A stretch of 64,000 nucleotides of DNA from VRUE01 sp036271315 (GTDB taxonomy: Bacteria; Actinomycetota; Thermoleophilia; Solirubrobacterales; 70-9). A program made the translations under genes and the position numbers. Below the pieces are notes generated by a model. That model did no database searches. It was given only the letters and a program-made list of their open reading frames with translations, and was not told the origin of the DNA. The number at the start of each line of letters is the position of its first letter. Position 1 is the stretch's first letter. Below are positions 26,001 to 32,495 of this stretch, one piece after another. The DNA lies in NCBI GenBank assembly GCA_036271315.1, contig DATBAV010000018.1, positions 149,061-213,060 of the forward strand, in the 5' to 3' direction.

Positions 26001-27651
26001 GGAAGCGACGCTCGAGGTGGAAGTGACCGCGACCAACTCGAGCGGCCGAGTCAGCGCTGACTCCGAACCGGGCCCGGTGATCGGCGCCTTCTCGGGGGCG
26101 ATCGGGGAAAATATCGTCTTCCTTGGCGAAGGACGTCAGGGCTTGTACGCGATCAACGGTGAAGGTGCCGGCGAAGAAGAAGAAGAACTCCTCGTGACTT
26201 GCGAGGGGCTCGGCGGCGGCGACAACTGTGAGCTGGTCGCCCCGCGGATATCGCCGGACGGCAAGTCGATCGTGGTCGAGGTTCGGGAAAGGGAAGCGCC
26301 CGTCGGTCAGGGGGCCGTGTACGTAATGAACTTCGACGGCTCCGAAGCGCACGCGATCGGCATCGGCAGCGAACCCTCTTGGTCGAGCGACGGAGCACAG
26401 GTCTATTACGTCCAGGGTGGGGAAGAAGATGCTGAAGAAGAAACCCAGCTCGTAGCTGTCTGGGCCGACGGCTCGGACCCCGAGGAACCCGAACTGCTAG
26501 GTGAAATTCCGGCGGTAGCCGAATCGGCGGGCGTGTCTTCGAGTGGTGACACCATCGTGTACTCGTCTTGGAACCCGCACACGGAAAGAAGTGAGATCTT
26601 CGTTACCAGGCGCGGGCTCGGTACGACTCAGCTCGACCTTGGCCCGGGAATCAGTGAAGGCTTTTCGCCGCGCCTCTCCCCGGACGGCACCGGCATTGTT
26701 TTTGCCGGCGAAACCGAATTCGACCGCGTCAACCTCCGCGAGGAGCGTCTTTACGAAGTCAATCTCAACGGCAGTAACCTGCACGCAATCACTCCCGATT
26801 TCAGCAATAAATGGGGGGTCGAATATGGTCCAGTCAGTTTCGTTGGCAACGACATGCTCGTCTCCCGGCAGTTCTCTTACGGCATCATCGCTTTCGTGGG
26901 TGGTGGCAATGGTGTGCATAAATTCCCAGCTGAAGTGCTGCGGATGCATGCCGAAGGCAGTCACGCCCGGTCGCTTCAGGTCAATGGCTTGGAACCGGAC
27001 GCTCTCACCCTCGCCGCGAGGCCGAAACTCGATTGCCCGAGTGGCGTGGAACGTTGCGTACCCTGGAATGACGAAGCCCGTGAATTGGCGGGTGCCTACG
27101 CGCGCAAGTGGTCGAATAAAACGGCCCCGAAGTTCAACCCGTCTTATTGGCACATCGGCAGCAACTGCACCAACTTCGTTAGCCAGGCTTGGCATAAGGC
27201 GGGCCAGGTATTCATGGGCGAGTGGTCCAAGACCGCGCGGATGCGCTGGTGGGCGGACAAGAACCGGGAAACTAGGGAGGAGATGAACGATGCCAACTAC
27301 AATTGGGAGAACGTGAATGGCTTCAGGGATCAGCAGCTCAACTCAAAGCGAGCTCGCGATATGGGGCGATTGCTCTCGCCTGACTGGCAGGAAGCAGACG
27401 CCGTATTGATGAACTGGCGCGAAACGTCTACAGAGAGGGTTCTCGACCACACGGTGATCGTCACGGAGTCTGACCAGGAAGGCCGGTTCATTTCTTCGGA
27501 GACCGAAGCCAGGAACAATATTCGGTGGAACGATTACTACAATAAGGTGGTTCCTGAATTCTTCGAAAAAGACAACAATGCATTGAAATATCCGGAAGGC
27601 TGGACCTGGGACGTGATCCGACCCACCTTCAAGGCCTCAAATCTTGAATAG
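17089..27651 (+). CDS. Giant exported multidomain protein (NHL propeller, LamG, Ig-like repeats, TolB-like propeller, amidase)
   Basis: A 3520-residue protein starting at GTG 17089 behind GGGGAGAGGGAG. A Sec leader (about residues 1-30, ending VAPAIASDA) precedes six NHL repeats (to about 315, each with an xGxVWVADxxNxR-type core), a cadherin-like domain (about 318-408), and two LamG/concanavalin-like domains (about 410-610, 620-820) with FTLEAWVRP cores. Twenty-two Ig-like repeats span about 850-2990, then a TolB/WD40-like propeller (SPDGKSIVVEV, SPDGTGIVFAG; about 3000-3310). The last 200 residues are an amidase_6-like cysteine hydrolase domain: Cys3360 in SNCTNFVSQAW and His3454 in VLDHTVIV. 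It is probably a surface or secreted cell-wall-active adhesin. Two small membrane proteins follow in an operon. Confidence 0.88.
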   Translation: MSCQKGLVFCASIVAVLVLGVGVSVAPAIASDAAAYESAFGSSGSATGKFSGPAGVAVDSEGGVWVVDRGNDRVEHFSAAGEYLGQFGSTGSGNGELAGPTAITIDSSGNVWIADTGNDRIEGFSPTGEFLDSVGTHGTESGEFDSPRGIVADLAGHIWVADSGNGRLQEFNEAGEFIRVAGIAGFEESPLAEPEGLDIGPYGTVWVADTQADRVVVFSSTGEFVRQFGSPGSKTGQFASPETIDVDHKGNVWVADTLNRVQQFDEDGIYFGQFGASGSGAGQLDFSTIPGLASDGEDDLWVSDPGNHRVQRWTTAVAPLCHTREVSTKVDEPVVVEAGDFECRGDGPLEFELAAGPEHGDVGGFDAEKGTFTYSPTTGFDGSDSVEFVAKNSHGESSPQVITIQVGARLIAAYSFNEEEGLYAHDSAGHHTGILHGPHWTPSGFYGGALNFDGENDQVTIPASHELDFQKGFTLEAWVRPRALHGRPGPLLVRESSASPFYSYMLDVQNSSGFPSARLASDESEAEVTYPEILPTYEWSHVAVTSDGEQMKFYVDGSLVKTAPAVSLAEADGPLQLGGSEVLGDYFEGSIDEVRLYAEPRDEVEIGDYYVTQVGPPNRPHPIAAYSFDEGKGEIARDSAGAHDGSVEGATWTSEGKFGSALEFDGEDDQVTIPASGDLDLSEAFTLDAWVRPSEAHALSPVIAKEDSGEANPYGYVLYGEGESEAPAAYVAKDETTPTHLDGTTALPANTWSHLAVTSNGEQMHLYVNGELVQSGPAVPVKASDGALRIGGSELLGQHFAGRIDEVRIYDRVLGVEEIEEDRDSAILADYAVTIAGEPMAGERLVAIPGDWPSYGAPMNSRFQWERCDEGGGECEEVNGENRRSYLLGGEDIGHTLRVVMAAHGVPPAQPMANVRSAPTGVVTGWPPVAFGEPPRIDGHAAVGATVSVDPGGWSPSGLDLSYQWQRCEPGGKGCEALPGAEAQDYAIQALDQGSVLAVAVTGSTSSGSETVESEPSDVVAGPSLLATAAPSIEETASPLGEEMRADPGTWSGGTGARYSYQWQRCESEAGCVDIPEADGAVYWPGEEDAWRTLRVAVTARTENGRGYATSTPTPIIESALPANTVLPRLLGVAREGEILEGDGGSWTGFSPQHEEYVWLRCDAAGEECEAREEVENAALTDPELLLTEADVGSTIRLRVTTNSPYGPAVAESEPTAVIASVSGSSPELTSPPAISGVTEVGEELTASAGIWSGAVSYRYQWQRCDSGGQQCEPIEGAERADYVTGEEDVGAILRLEVIARSGNENRGFAFASTGQSIRQAGAPDNTVLPILEGVAKEGEALHASGGTWSGSGPISYAYAWQRCDTEGCVPIDGQSGASYTLTGDDVQHTVRVLVAAENSSGTTTAVSAASEPVGSLAPKDETAPSLAGGDRVGATLTVGKGTWGGEPTISYAYQWRRCDSAGAACVDIPGETGGSYELAVADSGGTVRALVTATNSHGETSAESSPSAPISDAGGPTASQSPAVTGVAEEGEFLSAEPGSWEEAEEFSYQWQRCEAGVGVQECANIVGATSIVYVPGPGDVGAALRVAVLAVGGGGDASAVSPMTDAVTPVLASGEDPHSVANVTSPGIEGSAVAGETLSAEPGTWRSYPAPTLAYQWRRCDAGGKHCANIEGATSPSYPLADADIGGTVRVAVTASNGSRSRVAVSAATAVVTQTAPAALSPPSIQGEYGAVVDDEILLAEPGGWAGGKLSFSYQWRLCDAEGKGCEDIAGAVERTYEAKSSEIGSTLRVVVSVENELGSDSATSAATAVLIASAPFNRSAPVVLGETLQDGILEADPGGWRSTGEPSFTFQWERCDEGGGECESIAGAEEQTYLATAADIGSTVRVEVEASNELGTAKATSGVSEVIGPPLLPSLGEELPWIEGFTSFGRELEARPGQWNGHQPINFSYQWQRCDESGEACENIVGATKSIYLIAGADLESRIRLKVTASNTSGSASEFTEPTVVIGDEAPSISQPPTISGGIQRPGFEFEATPGSWYGSGPLEFAYQWQRCDLFGSSCEDLEGEIGKTYLSTTADIRHLVRAVVTATGPLGSESASSEFSRVLPFPSENTASPAISGSAVVGSSLSANSGEWTPKPDEFAYQWQRCSASGTECASIPFEWASKYTLATADIGKTVRVRVTALNEGEEEGVSAVSEVSGTVNSSGPYNLALPVLSTTTPIVGTELSTTPGSWAGLPTLTYSYEWQECFSSNTSSCFSIPGATASDYVPSEEQIGERLRVRVQAENSNGSMQVASALTERVEEGVPPPAENLEPPSIEGEPVPGGLLHLQVGEWNGAQSWEFAWERCYMGSSCELIGGEREEGYVPREADISWEVRAVVTGVGRGGDRESVATELVSIFEATAPIIETPPQIEGVAEAGRRLDATNGQWFGSPYISYDYLWKRCDAEGHSCVPVGTGGSYAPRRADVGSTISLQVTATNGGGSSTASGGHTEVVPPFGPIESLEPPTRGWRTPEFGSEYSATPGSWAGDPATHYQWQRCDPLTAEPETEALECADIAGAEDPGDFVPRRADVGFELRLEEVGSAPGEEDITVYSEPSEAVADEVIEAESSYAGRLEPGEVITADSGIDSGASLPLSVNYRFTRIGDEGPEELQNGESPDYELVAEDVGHEIEIEMTVQIGRADEAETVATRHIYLITAEVEAAPTNDALPAVVGEATTGSTLTADSGEWHGGGGPLDFAFQWQRCDEEGSACADIGGATAASYVPGSEDLGSTLRVGVTAKSGSAEQSAKSEPTAVVSAAVVASNEEAPAISGDLVEFGSAEANAGEWTGTAPISYAYQWQGCATAAGQGCLDIEGATEPTLHLDMSETGEWLRVLVTATNPGGKETVASELVGPIASAPPPNPTRAPSLSVVGPPNAGSTLMTDGGSWDNVDRSGLEYQWLRCNSEGESCDEIEGATQATYLTGEEDVEATLEVEVTATNSSGRVSADSEPGPVIGAFSGAIGENIVFLGEGRQGLYAINGEGAGEEEEELLVTCEGLGGGDNCELVAPRISPDGKSIVVEVREREAPVGQGAVYVMNFDGSEAHAIGIGSEPSWSSDGAQVYYVQGGEEDAEEETQLVAVWADGSDPEEPELLGEIPAVAESAGVSSSGDTIVYSSWNPHTERSEIFVTRRGLGTTQLDLGPGISEGFSPRLSPDGTGIVFAGETEFDRVNLREERLYEVNLNGSNLHAITPDFSNKWGVEYGPVSFVGNDMLVSRQFSYGIIAFVGGGNGVHKFPAEVLRMHAEGSHARSLQVNGLEPDALTLAARPKLDCPSGVERCVPWNDEARELAGAYARKWSNKTAPKFNPSYWHIGSNCTNFVSQAWHKAGQVFMGEWSKTARMRWWADKNRETREEMNDANYNWENVNGFRDQQLNSKRARDMGRLLSPDWQEADAVLMNWRETSTERVLDHTVIVTESDQEGRFISSETEARNNIRWNDYYNKVVPEFFEKDNNALKYPEGWTWDVIRPTFKASNLE
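19570..26090 (+). repeat. 22 tandem Ig-like repeats within the giant gene
   Basis: About 97-residue units with a core of YQWQRCD, a second Cys 6-12 residues later, then IxGA...Y...DxGxxLRVxVTAxN. Twenty-one copies carry the W and two cysteines (likely one disulfide per unit). One copy around 25000-25180 lacks the tryptophan and both cysteines (VNYRFTRIGDEGPEEL). Confidence 0.9.
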
Positions 27652-28165
27652 ACCAGTCATCCGATTTATTATTTTCTCCGTTCTCTGTCTGCTGGTCGTT
27701 GGAGCGCTGGCGATCATCCTGACCGGCCGTGGAAGTTCGGTCGAGGCGCACACCCAAGCCCTTGGTTCGACCACCGACGAAAAAGGCGTAATTGCGGCCC
27801 TGAGGGGGACTGGCTACCACTTCCGGTTCCGGAAGGTTCCCCGGGTCGAGGGATGGGATATCGTCGCCGGTGAAGCGACCCGCGGGGGTAAGGGCGTGCA
27901 GTTCGCAGTCGAAATCCGTCGCGCCGGGCCGATCGAAGACGTTTCCGGCGACGAACTCAATCCCCAACCGCCGGCTGTCAGATATGCCTTTCGCGAAGAA
28001 GGCACGATAGTTGGGAACATCGTCTACCGGACTCAGATGCAGGCGCCAGAACGTGCTGGCCATGGCGTCGAACTGGAATTGAACAAGGCGGAGACGAAGA
28101 TCGCGGTTCGGGTCGGGATCGCGCTTCGTCAACTGTTCGCCGCTCGATACCGGCCGGTGGGCTAG
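27644..28165 (+). CDS. Small membrane-anchored protein behind the giant gene (paralogue A)
   Basis: A 173-residue protein; the TTG start at 27644 overlaps the giant gene stop by 8 bp, implying translational coupling. Residues 6-27 form one membrane helix (FIIFSVLCLLVVGALAIIL) followed by an extracytoplasmic domain of about 145 residues. The segments GVIAALRGTGYHFRFRKVP and EEGTIVGNIVYRT align loosely with the next protein, indicating tandem paralogues. No recognised domain. The position suggests an anchor, chaperone or immunity role for the giant protein, which remains an inference. Confidence 0.7.
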   Translation: MNRPVIRFIIFSVLCLLVVGALAIILTGRGSSVEAHTQALGSTTDEKGVIAALRGTGYHFRFRKVPRVEGWDIVAGEATRGGKGVQFAVEIRRAGPIEDVSGDELNPQPPAVRYAFREEGTIVGNIVYRTQMQAPERAGHGVELELNKAETKIAVRVGIALRQLFAARYRPVG

Positions 28166-28167
28166 GC

Positions 28168-28731
28168 GTGGCCTGGGCAAGACGAGCAGCCGGGATTGCG
28201 CTAGCGGCGATCGCTATCGGTGCCTTGGGAACTTTCGCTATAGCGGCTGGTAATCGTGTGGCTAGTGGAGGCGACCCCTATCGGGTGACCAGCAGTCGAC
28301 TCCGCGATGAGCTGGCCGCAAAGGGGATCGAAGCCAGATTTGTACAAGCACCCGGCCCCGTTCCCGCGGTCGCCGGTGTGGCCAAGATGGGGAACGCAGA
28401 GCCGGTCGGGTTTGAGTTCAGGCTTTATGCGGACAGCGATCAGGCGACGGTTCGAGGATTGGGGAGGATGCACTCAACTGATTTTGGCTGGCCGAAGGAA
28501 CAACTTGGCGTCATCTACCAACCCAGAGTGCGCGGCGTGCTCGGAAACGTCGCCTTCGCTGAGTATGAATGGCATAAACTCAATACCCACGGCGGTCGGG
28601 CGGCGGCACTTAGGTCTCAACTCGCCAAGCAACGGCTCCTCAGAGCGCTGGACGACGCCTTGTTCGGATCGTTTCCCACGAAGGATCCCTACGCACATGC
28701 GGTGCTGCCGGAGCCGTCGGAACGCGAATAG
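28168..28731 (+). CDS. Small membrane-anchored protein behind the giant gene (paralogue B)
   Basis: A 187-residue protein starting at GTG 28168, 2 bp after paralogue A. An N-terminal hydrophobic helix (AGIALAAIAIGALGTFAIAA) precedes an exported domain with RLRDELAAKGIEARFVQAP, VGFEFRLYAD and RGVLGNVAFAEYEW. The last two correspond to KGVQFAVEIR and GTIVGNIVYRTQ of the preceding protein. No function recognised. It ends 19 bp before the stop of the convergent adhesin gene; a 5-bp hairpin lies between. Confidence 0.7.
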   Translation: MAWARRAAGIALAAIAIGALGTFAIAAGNRVASGGDPYRVTSSRLRDELAAKGIEARFVQAPGPVPAVAGVAKMGNAEPVGFEFRLYADSDQATVRGLGRMHSTDFGWPKEQLGVIYQPRVRGVLGNVAFAEYEWHKLNTHGGRAAALRSQLAKQRLLRALDDALFGSFPTKDPYAHAVLPEPSERE

Positions 28732-28734
28732 GGA

Positions 28735-28747
28735 CCCGGAGACCGGG
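28735..28747. terminator. Possible bidirectional terminator hairpin
   Basis: CCCGG-AGA-CCGGG inverted repeat in the 19-bp gap between convergent stops. The stem is short and no T-run follows, so this is weak. Confidence 0.3.
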
Positions 28748-28750
28748 AGC

Positions 28751-28810
28751 CTATTTGCTGGCGGTTAGCGTCGCGGGAGTGTAGGCGGTGCCTTCCTGGG
28801 CCGCCGCGGT
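28751..28810 (-). repeat. Adhesin 3' end, direct-repeat copy 2
   Basis: The last 60 bp of the adhesin gene, about 90 percent identical by eye to 16936-16995 in the same orientation. The two copies bracket the giant gene and its two small partners. Confidence 0.85.
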
Positions 28811-31714
28811 GATCGTTTCGGTGAAGGTGCCGGAGGATTTGGAGGTGAAGGTGAAGCTCGTCGCCGTTTCGGCGGCGCCTGTGCCGGGGATCGCCAGCGG
28901 GCTGCCGCTGACCGTGCCGCTGCCGGTCGTGACCGTGACTTTGGCCGAGTGGCCGGTACCGAGGGCGCTGACCGTGTTGCCGTAGGCATCGGTGACGGTG
29001 ACCTTCGCTTTCACCGTGCCGCTGTTACCGAGGCTGGTAACCGTGCAGGTGAAGAGGCAGGTCGAGCCGAGCGAGCCGGCGCTGATGTTGATGTTGGTCA
29101 GCGCCCACCTCGTGGCCGTGGTGGGGGTGACTGTGAAGACGATCGGCGCGACGCTCGAGATCGTGCCGTCGCTGACCGAGACGCTCACCGATTCGGCCCG
29201 GTAGAGCTTCAGCAGGCCGTTCTTCGAGGAGGAGACCGAGGCCACGCCGGAGGTGAAGGTGATCGCCGTGGCGGTGCCGAAGTTGGTCGCGGTGCCGGAG
29301 CTGTTGGCGACGGTCGGCGCCGTCCCGTTGGGGCTCGACGAGGCGCCGGAGTAGGTCAGGTTGTGAGAGCCGGTGTAGGTCGTCACTGTGTTGCCGTAGC
29401 TGTCCTGGGCGGTGGTCGTGAGGTTGGCCGAGCCTCCCCCGACGAGGCTGGTCGTCGAGGCGGAGAAGGCGAATTTGATCGCCGTCCCCGGAGCGACCGT
29501 GACGGTCAGGGTGGGGCTGACGATTGAGCCTTCGGTGACTTTGAGGCTGGTCGAGCCCGTCTTGTAGAGCTTCATCGCGCCGTTTTTGGTGCCGCTGACC
29601 GTGGCCACGCCGGCGGTGAAGTTGGTCGGGGTGGCGGTGCCGAAGGCGATCTCGGTGCCGAAGGAGTTGGTGACGGTCGGCGTTTCCCCGCTCGGACTGG
29701 CCGAGGCGCCGGAGTAGACGAGGCTGTGGGAGCCTGTGTAGCCGGTCGCGACGTTGCCGTAGGTGTCCAGGGCGGTGGTGGTGAGGTCGTCGACTTCACC
29801 GACCGTGGGCGTGGTGTTGGCCGCCGTGAAGGTGAATTTCGAGAAGGCAAGCGGCGAGACGTTCACTTCCAGAGGCGTTTCGGTCGAGATCGTGCCGTCG
29901 CTGACTTCGAGGTCGGCTTCGCCGGCCGCGTAGATCTTCATCAGGCCGTTCTTGGACGAGCTGACCGTGGCGATGCCAGCGCTGAAGGTGATCGCGGTTG
30001 CGGTTCCGAACGCGGTCGCCGTGCCGCCGCTGCTGACGACCGTTGGTTTGTTGACGCCGATCGTCGCCGCCCCCGAGAAGGTGAGGTTCTTTGAGCCGGT
30101 GTAGGGAGTGGCGGCATTTTCGTATTCGTCCTGGGCGGTGATCGTGAGGTTGTCGGAGGCTCCTGCCGCCGGGGTTGTCGACGCGGCGGCGAGGACTAGC
30201 TTGACCGCTGTGGCGCCGCTGACGGTGACGGTCAGGGCCGTGGGGGTGAGCAGGGTGCCATCGGTGGCTTTGAGGTTGGTCGAGCTGCTCTTGTAGAGCT
30301 TCATCACACCGTTTTTGCTGCCGTTTACCGTGGCAACCCCCGCGGCAAAGGTGATCACCGTAGTGCTGCCGAAGGCGACATTGGTCCCGGCAGAGCTTGA
30401 GACGGTGGGCGCGGTTCCGCTTGTGCTTTCCGAGGCCCCGGAGAAAGTGAGGCTCTTGGAACCGGTGTAGGAGGTAGCGATGTTGCCGTAGATGTCCTGG
30501 GCGGTGGTGGTGAGGCTGTCGGCTTCGCCTGCGGCGGGCGTCGTGCTGGTCGCGGTGAGGACGAACTTTGCCGCCGCCGCCGAGGACACCGTCACTTCCA
30601 GTGGAGTCGCGGTTGTAATGGTGCCTTCGGTGACCGAGATGCTCGACGACTCCGCTTTGTAGAGGGTCATCACGCCGTTTTTGGACGATGAAACCGTGGC
30701 GACGCCGGAGCTGAAGGTGATCGTGGTCGCGGTTCCGAAGGCGGTCGCCGTGCCGGAGCTGTTGGCGACGGTCGGTTTGTTGGTGCCGATCGTCGTCGCC
30801 CCGGAGAAGGTGAGGCTCTTGGAGCCGGTGTAGGAGGTCGCCGTGTTGCCGTAGGCGTCGATGGCGGTGATCGTCAGGTTGTCGGCTTCACCCGCTGTCG
30901 GACTGGTGTCGGCCGCGGTCGGGACGAACTTGGATGCCGTCGCCGACGCCACGGTCAATTCCAGTGGCGTCGAGGTCGAGATCGTGCCCTCGTTCGCTTC
31001 GACGTCGGCTTCCCCGCGCGCGTAGAGCTTCATCACGCCGTTTTTGGACGATGCGACCGAGGCGACGCCGGCGGTGAAGGTGAGCGCGGTGGCGCTGCCG
31101 AAGTTGACGACTGCGCCGGAGCTGTCGACGACCGTCGCCAGGGTGCCGTTGGGGCTGGCCGGGGCGCCCGAGAAGGTGAGGTTGTGCGAGCCGGTGTAGG
31201 TGGTGACCGTGCCGCCTTTCGCGTCCTTGGCGGTGATCGTGAGGTTGTCGGCGGCGCCGGCGGTCGGAGTCGACGAAGTCGCGGTCAGGGTCAGGTGGTC
31301 GGCCGGGCCGACCGTCACTTTCGCCGTTTTGACCGCGCTTTCGGTGCTCCAGGTGCGCCACTTGGCGGTGACGACGTAGTTGTAGGTGCCGGGTTCGAGT
31401 CCGATGTCGGTGCAGGTGACGACGGCCAGCGTGGGTGAGCAGGTGCCGCTCGCGCTTTCACCGTTGCGGCTGACCTTGTAGGTCACGGTCCCCGATCCCG
31501 GCGCGGTGACGGCGCCCCAGGTCAGCGCGACGGTCCCTCCTGTCGCCGGGGTGGCGGCGGTGATCGTCGGCTGGGCGATCGCCGAGACGACCGCCGGGTT
31601 GCTGTTGCCGGCACCCGTGGTGGTGAAGTAGGCGATCGCGGTGCCGGTTGCGACCACCGCCAGCAGGGCGACGGCGACGATCCCGGCGATGCCGCTTGGG
31701 AGCAGCCGTCTCAT
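28751..31714 (-). CDS. Surface adhesin with SipW-type leader and tandem Ig-like repeats
   Basis: A 987-residue protein. The leader (residues 8-30, ending GTAIAYFTTTGAG) has the A-Y-F-(S/T) ending of SipW-dependent signal peptides used by TasA/camelysin-type fibre proteins. A fibronectin-III-like domain (about 45-137) follows, then six tandem repeats of about 120 residues (139-861) with LTxTAxDxYGNxxTxYTGSxxLTxSGA and TFxxGVATVSSSKNGxMKLY cores. A divergent C-terminal domain (862-987) contains CLFTCTVTSLGNSGTVKAKV. It is probably an exported, cell-surface stalk or adhesin. ATG 31714 overlaps the stop of the upstream gene by 4 bp. Confidence 0.85.
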   Translation of the reverse strand: MRRLLPSGIAGIVAVALLAVVATGTAIAYFTTTGAGNSNPAVVSAIAQPTITAATPATGGTVALTWGAVTAPGSGTVTYKVSRNGESASGTCSPTLAVVTCTDIGLEPGTYNYVVTAKWRTWSTESAVKTAKVTVGPADHLTLTATSSTPTAGAADNLTITAKDAKGGTVTTYTGSHNLTFSGAPASPNGTLATVVDSSGAVVNFGSATALTFTAGVASVASSKNGVMKLYARGEADVEANEGTISTSTPLELTVASATASKFVPTAADTSPTAGEADNLTITAIDAYGNTATSYTGSKSLTFSGATTIGTNKPTVANSSGTATAFGTATTITFSSGVATVSSSKNGVMTLYKAESSSISVTEGTITTATPLEVTVSSAAAAKFVLTATSTTPAAGEADSLTTTAQDIYGNIATSYTGSKSLTFSGASESTSGTAPTVSSSAGTNVAFGSTTVITFAAGVATVNGSKNGVMKLYKSSSTNLKATDGTLLTPTALTVTVSGATAVKLVLAAASTTPAAGASDNLTITAQDEYENAATPYTGSKNLTFSGAATIGVNKPTVVSSGGTATAFGTATAITFSAGIATVSSSKNGLMKIYAAGEADLEVSDGTISTETPLEVNVSPLAFSKFTFTAANTTPTVGEVDDLTTTALDTYGNVATGYTGSHSLVYSGASASPSGETPTVTNSFGTEIAFGTATPTNFTAGVATVSGTKNGAMKLYKTGSTSLKVTEGSIVSPTLTVTVAPGTAIKFAFSASTTSLVGGGSANLTTTAQDSYGNTVTTYTGSHNLTYSGASSSPNGTAPTVANSSGTATNFGTATAITFTSGVASVSSSKNGLLKLYRAESVSVSVSDGTISSVAPIVFTVTPTTATRWALTNINISAGSLGSTCLFTCTVTSLGNSGTVKAKVTVTDAYGNTVSALGTGHSAKVTVTTGSGTVSGSPLAIPGTGAAETATSFTFTSKSSGTFTETITAAAQEGTAYTPATLTASK
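29131..31300 (-). repeat. Six tandem ~120-residue Ig-like repeats in the adhesin
   Basis: Six in-frame units of about 360 bp, each encoding an A-x-D-x-Y-G-N segment, a YTGS segment and a SSKNG-(V/L/A)-M-K-L-Y segment. The high mutual similarity at DNA level makes the array prone to recombination. Confidence 0.85.
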
Positions 31715-32472
31715 CCTCGTGCGGTCCCGGAGAACGCCAGCGGGAACTGGGCCCGCTGGCAGGCGTCCTGGCTCACCGGCAGGTCACGCAACTGGATCGA
31801 CGGCGCCGAGGCGCCCGCTGCGGGCAGGCTCACCGAACCGTTGGCCGGCACTTTGATCGGGGCCGCGCTGGAGGCGCTCGACCCGTTCAGCACGAGGTTT
31901 TCTGCGCTGCCGCAGCCGGGTGGGTCGGCCGTTGCCCTGACCTGCAGGCTGGTGACGAGGATCGGCACCGGGTTCGGGTTGGTCAGCGTCAGCGGCAGCG
32001 CCTGCGCCGGTGCTCCCGGGTACAGCGCGCCGAGTCCGCCGAGCTGCGGCACGATCGAGAAGTCCTTTGGCTCCAACACCTGCCAGCGAAAGCGAGCGGT
32101 CTTGCTGTGCTTTCCCCGTGGACCGGAGCTGCGCACCGAGAAGCTGTGGCTGCCGGCTGCCAGCTTGCTGAAGCTCGCCGGTGCCTGGCAGGCACTCCAC
32201 GGCCGGCCGTCGAGGCGGCACTGAAAGCGCGGCTTGCCGGCGCGGACGGTGAAGCTGAACTTGGCGTTGGTCGATGTGGCGAGCTTTTCGGGGTGCATGG
32301 TGATCTTGGGCTTGGGCAGCGAGGCGACTCCCTGGCTCCGCTCCGCCTTGGGAGCGGAGCCAGGGGTTGGGCCCTCATGGTGTGGGGCAGCCGCGTAGGC
32401 GACGGCGCCGAGGCCGGCGGCGATGCCGACCAGCACGGCAAGCAGGCCGCGCGTGGTGCGCGTGGTGCGCAT
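31711..32472 (-). CDS. Exported protein of fibre/adhesin operon
   Basis: A 253-residue protein with a signal-type helix (RGLLAVLVGIAAGLGAVAYA, residues 8-27). The middle has KFSFTVRAGKPRFQCRLDGR and a following C (a chitobiase/Ig-like beta domain often seen in actinobacterial surface proteins). The C-terminal domain ends RDLPVSQDACQRAQFPLAFS, resembling the ending of the next upstream protein (NQDACQGATLTLHLT). The shared DACQ ending suggests a common assembly or structural domain. It overlaps the adhesin start by 4 bp and lies 23 bp after the upstream gene. Confidence 0.75.
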   Translation of the reverse strand: MRTTRTTRGLLAVLVGIAAGLGAVAYAAAPHHEGPTPGSAPKAERSQGVASLPKPKITMHPEKLATSTNAKFSFTVRAGKPRFQCRLDGRPWSACQAPASFSKLAAGSHSFSVRSSGPRGKHSKTARFRWQVLEPKDFSIVPQLGGLGALYPGAPAQALPLTLTNPNPVPILVTSLQVRATADPPGCGSAENLVLNGSSASSAAPIKVPANGSVSLPAAGASAPSIQLRDLPVSQDACQRAQFPLAFSGTARG

Positions 32473-32495
32473 AGCCCGTCAGTGCCCCTGCGGAT

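Noticed and set aside
19570..26090. CRISPR or tandem DNA repeat array
   Set aside because: Units are about 290 bp, diverged at DNA level and in frame; they are protein repeats.
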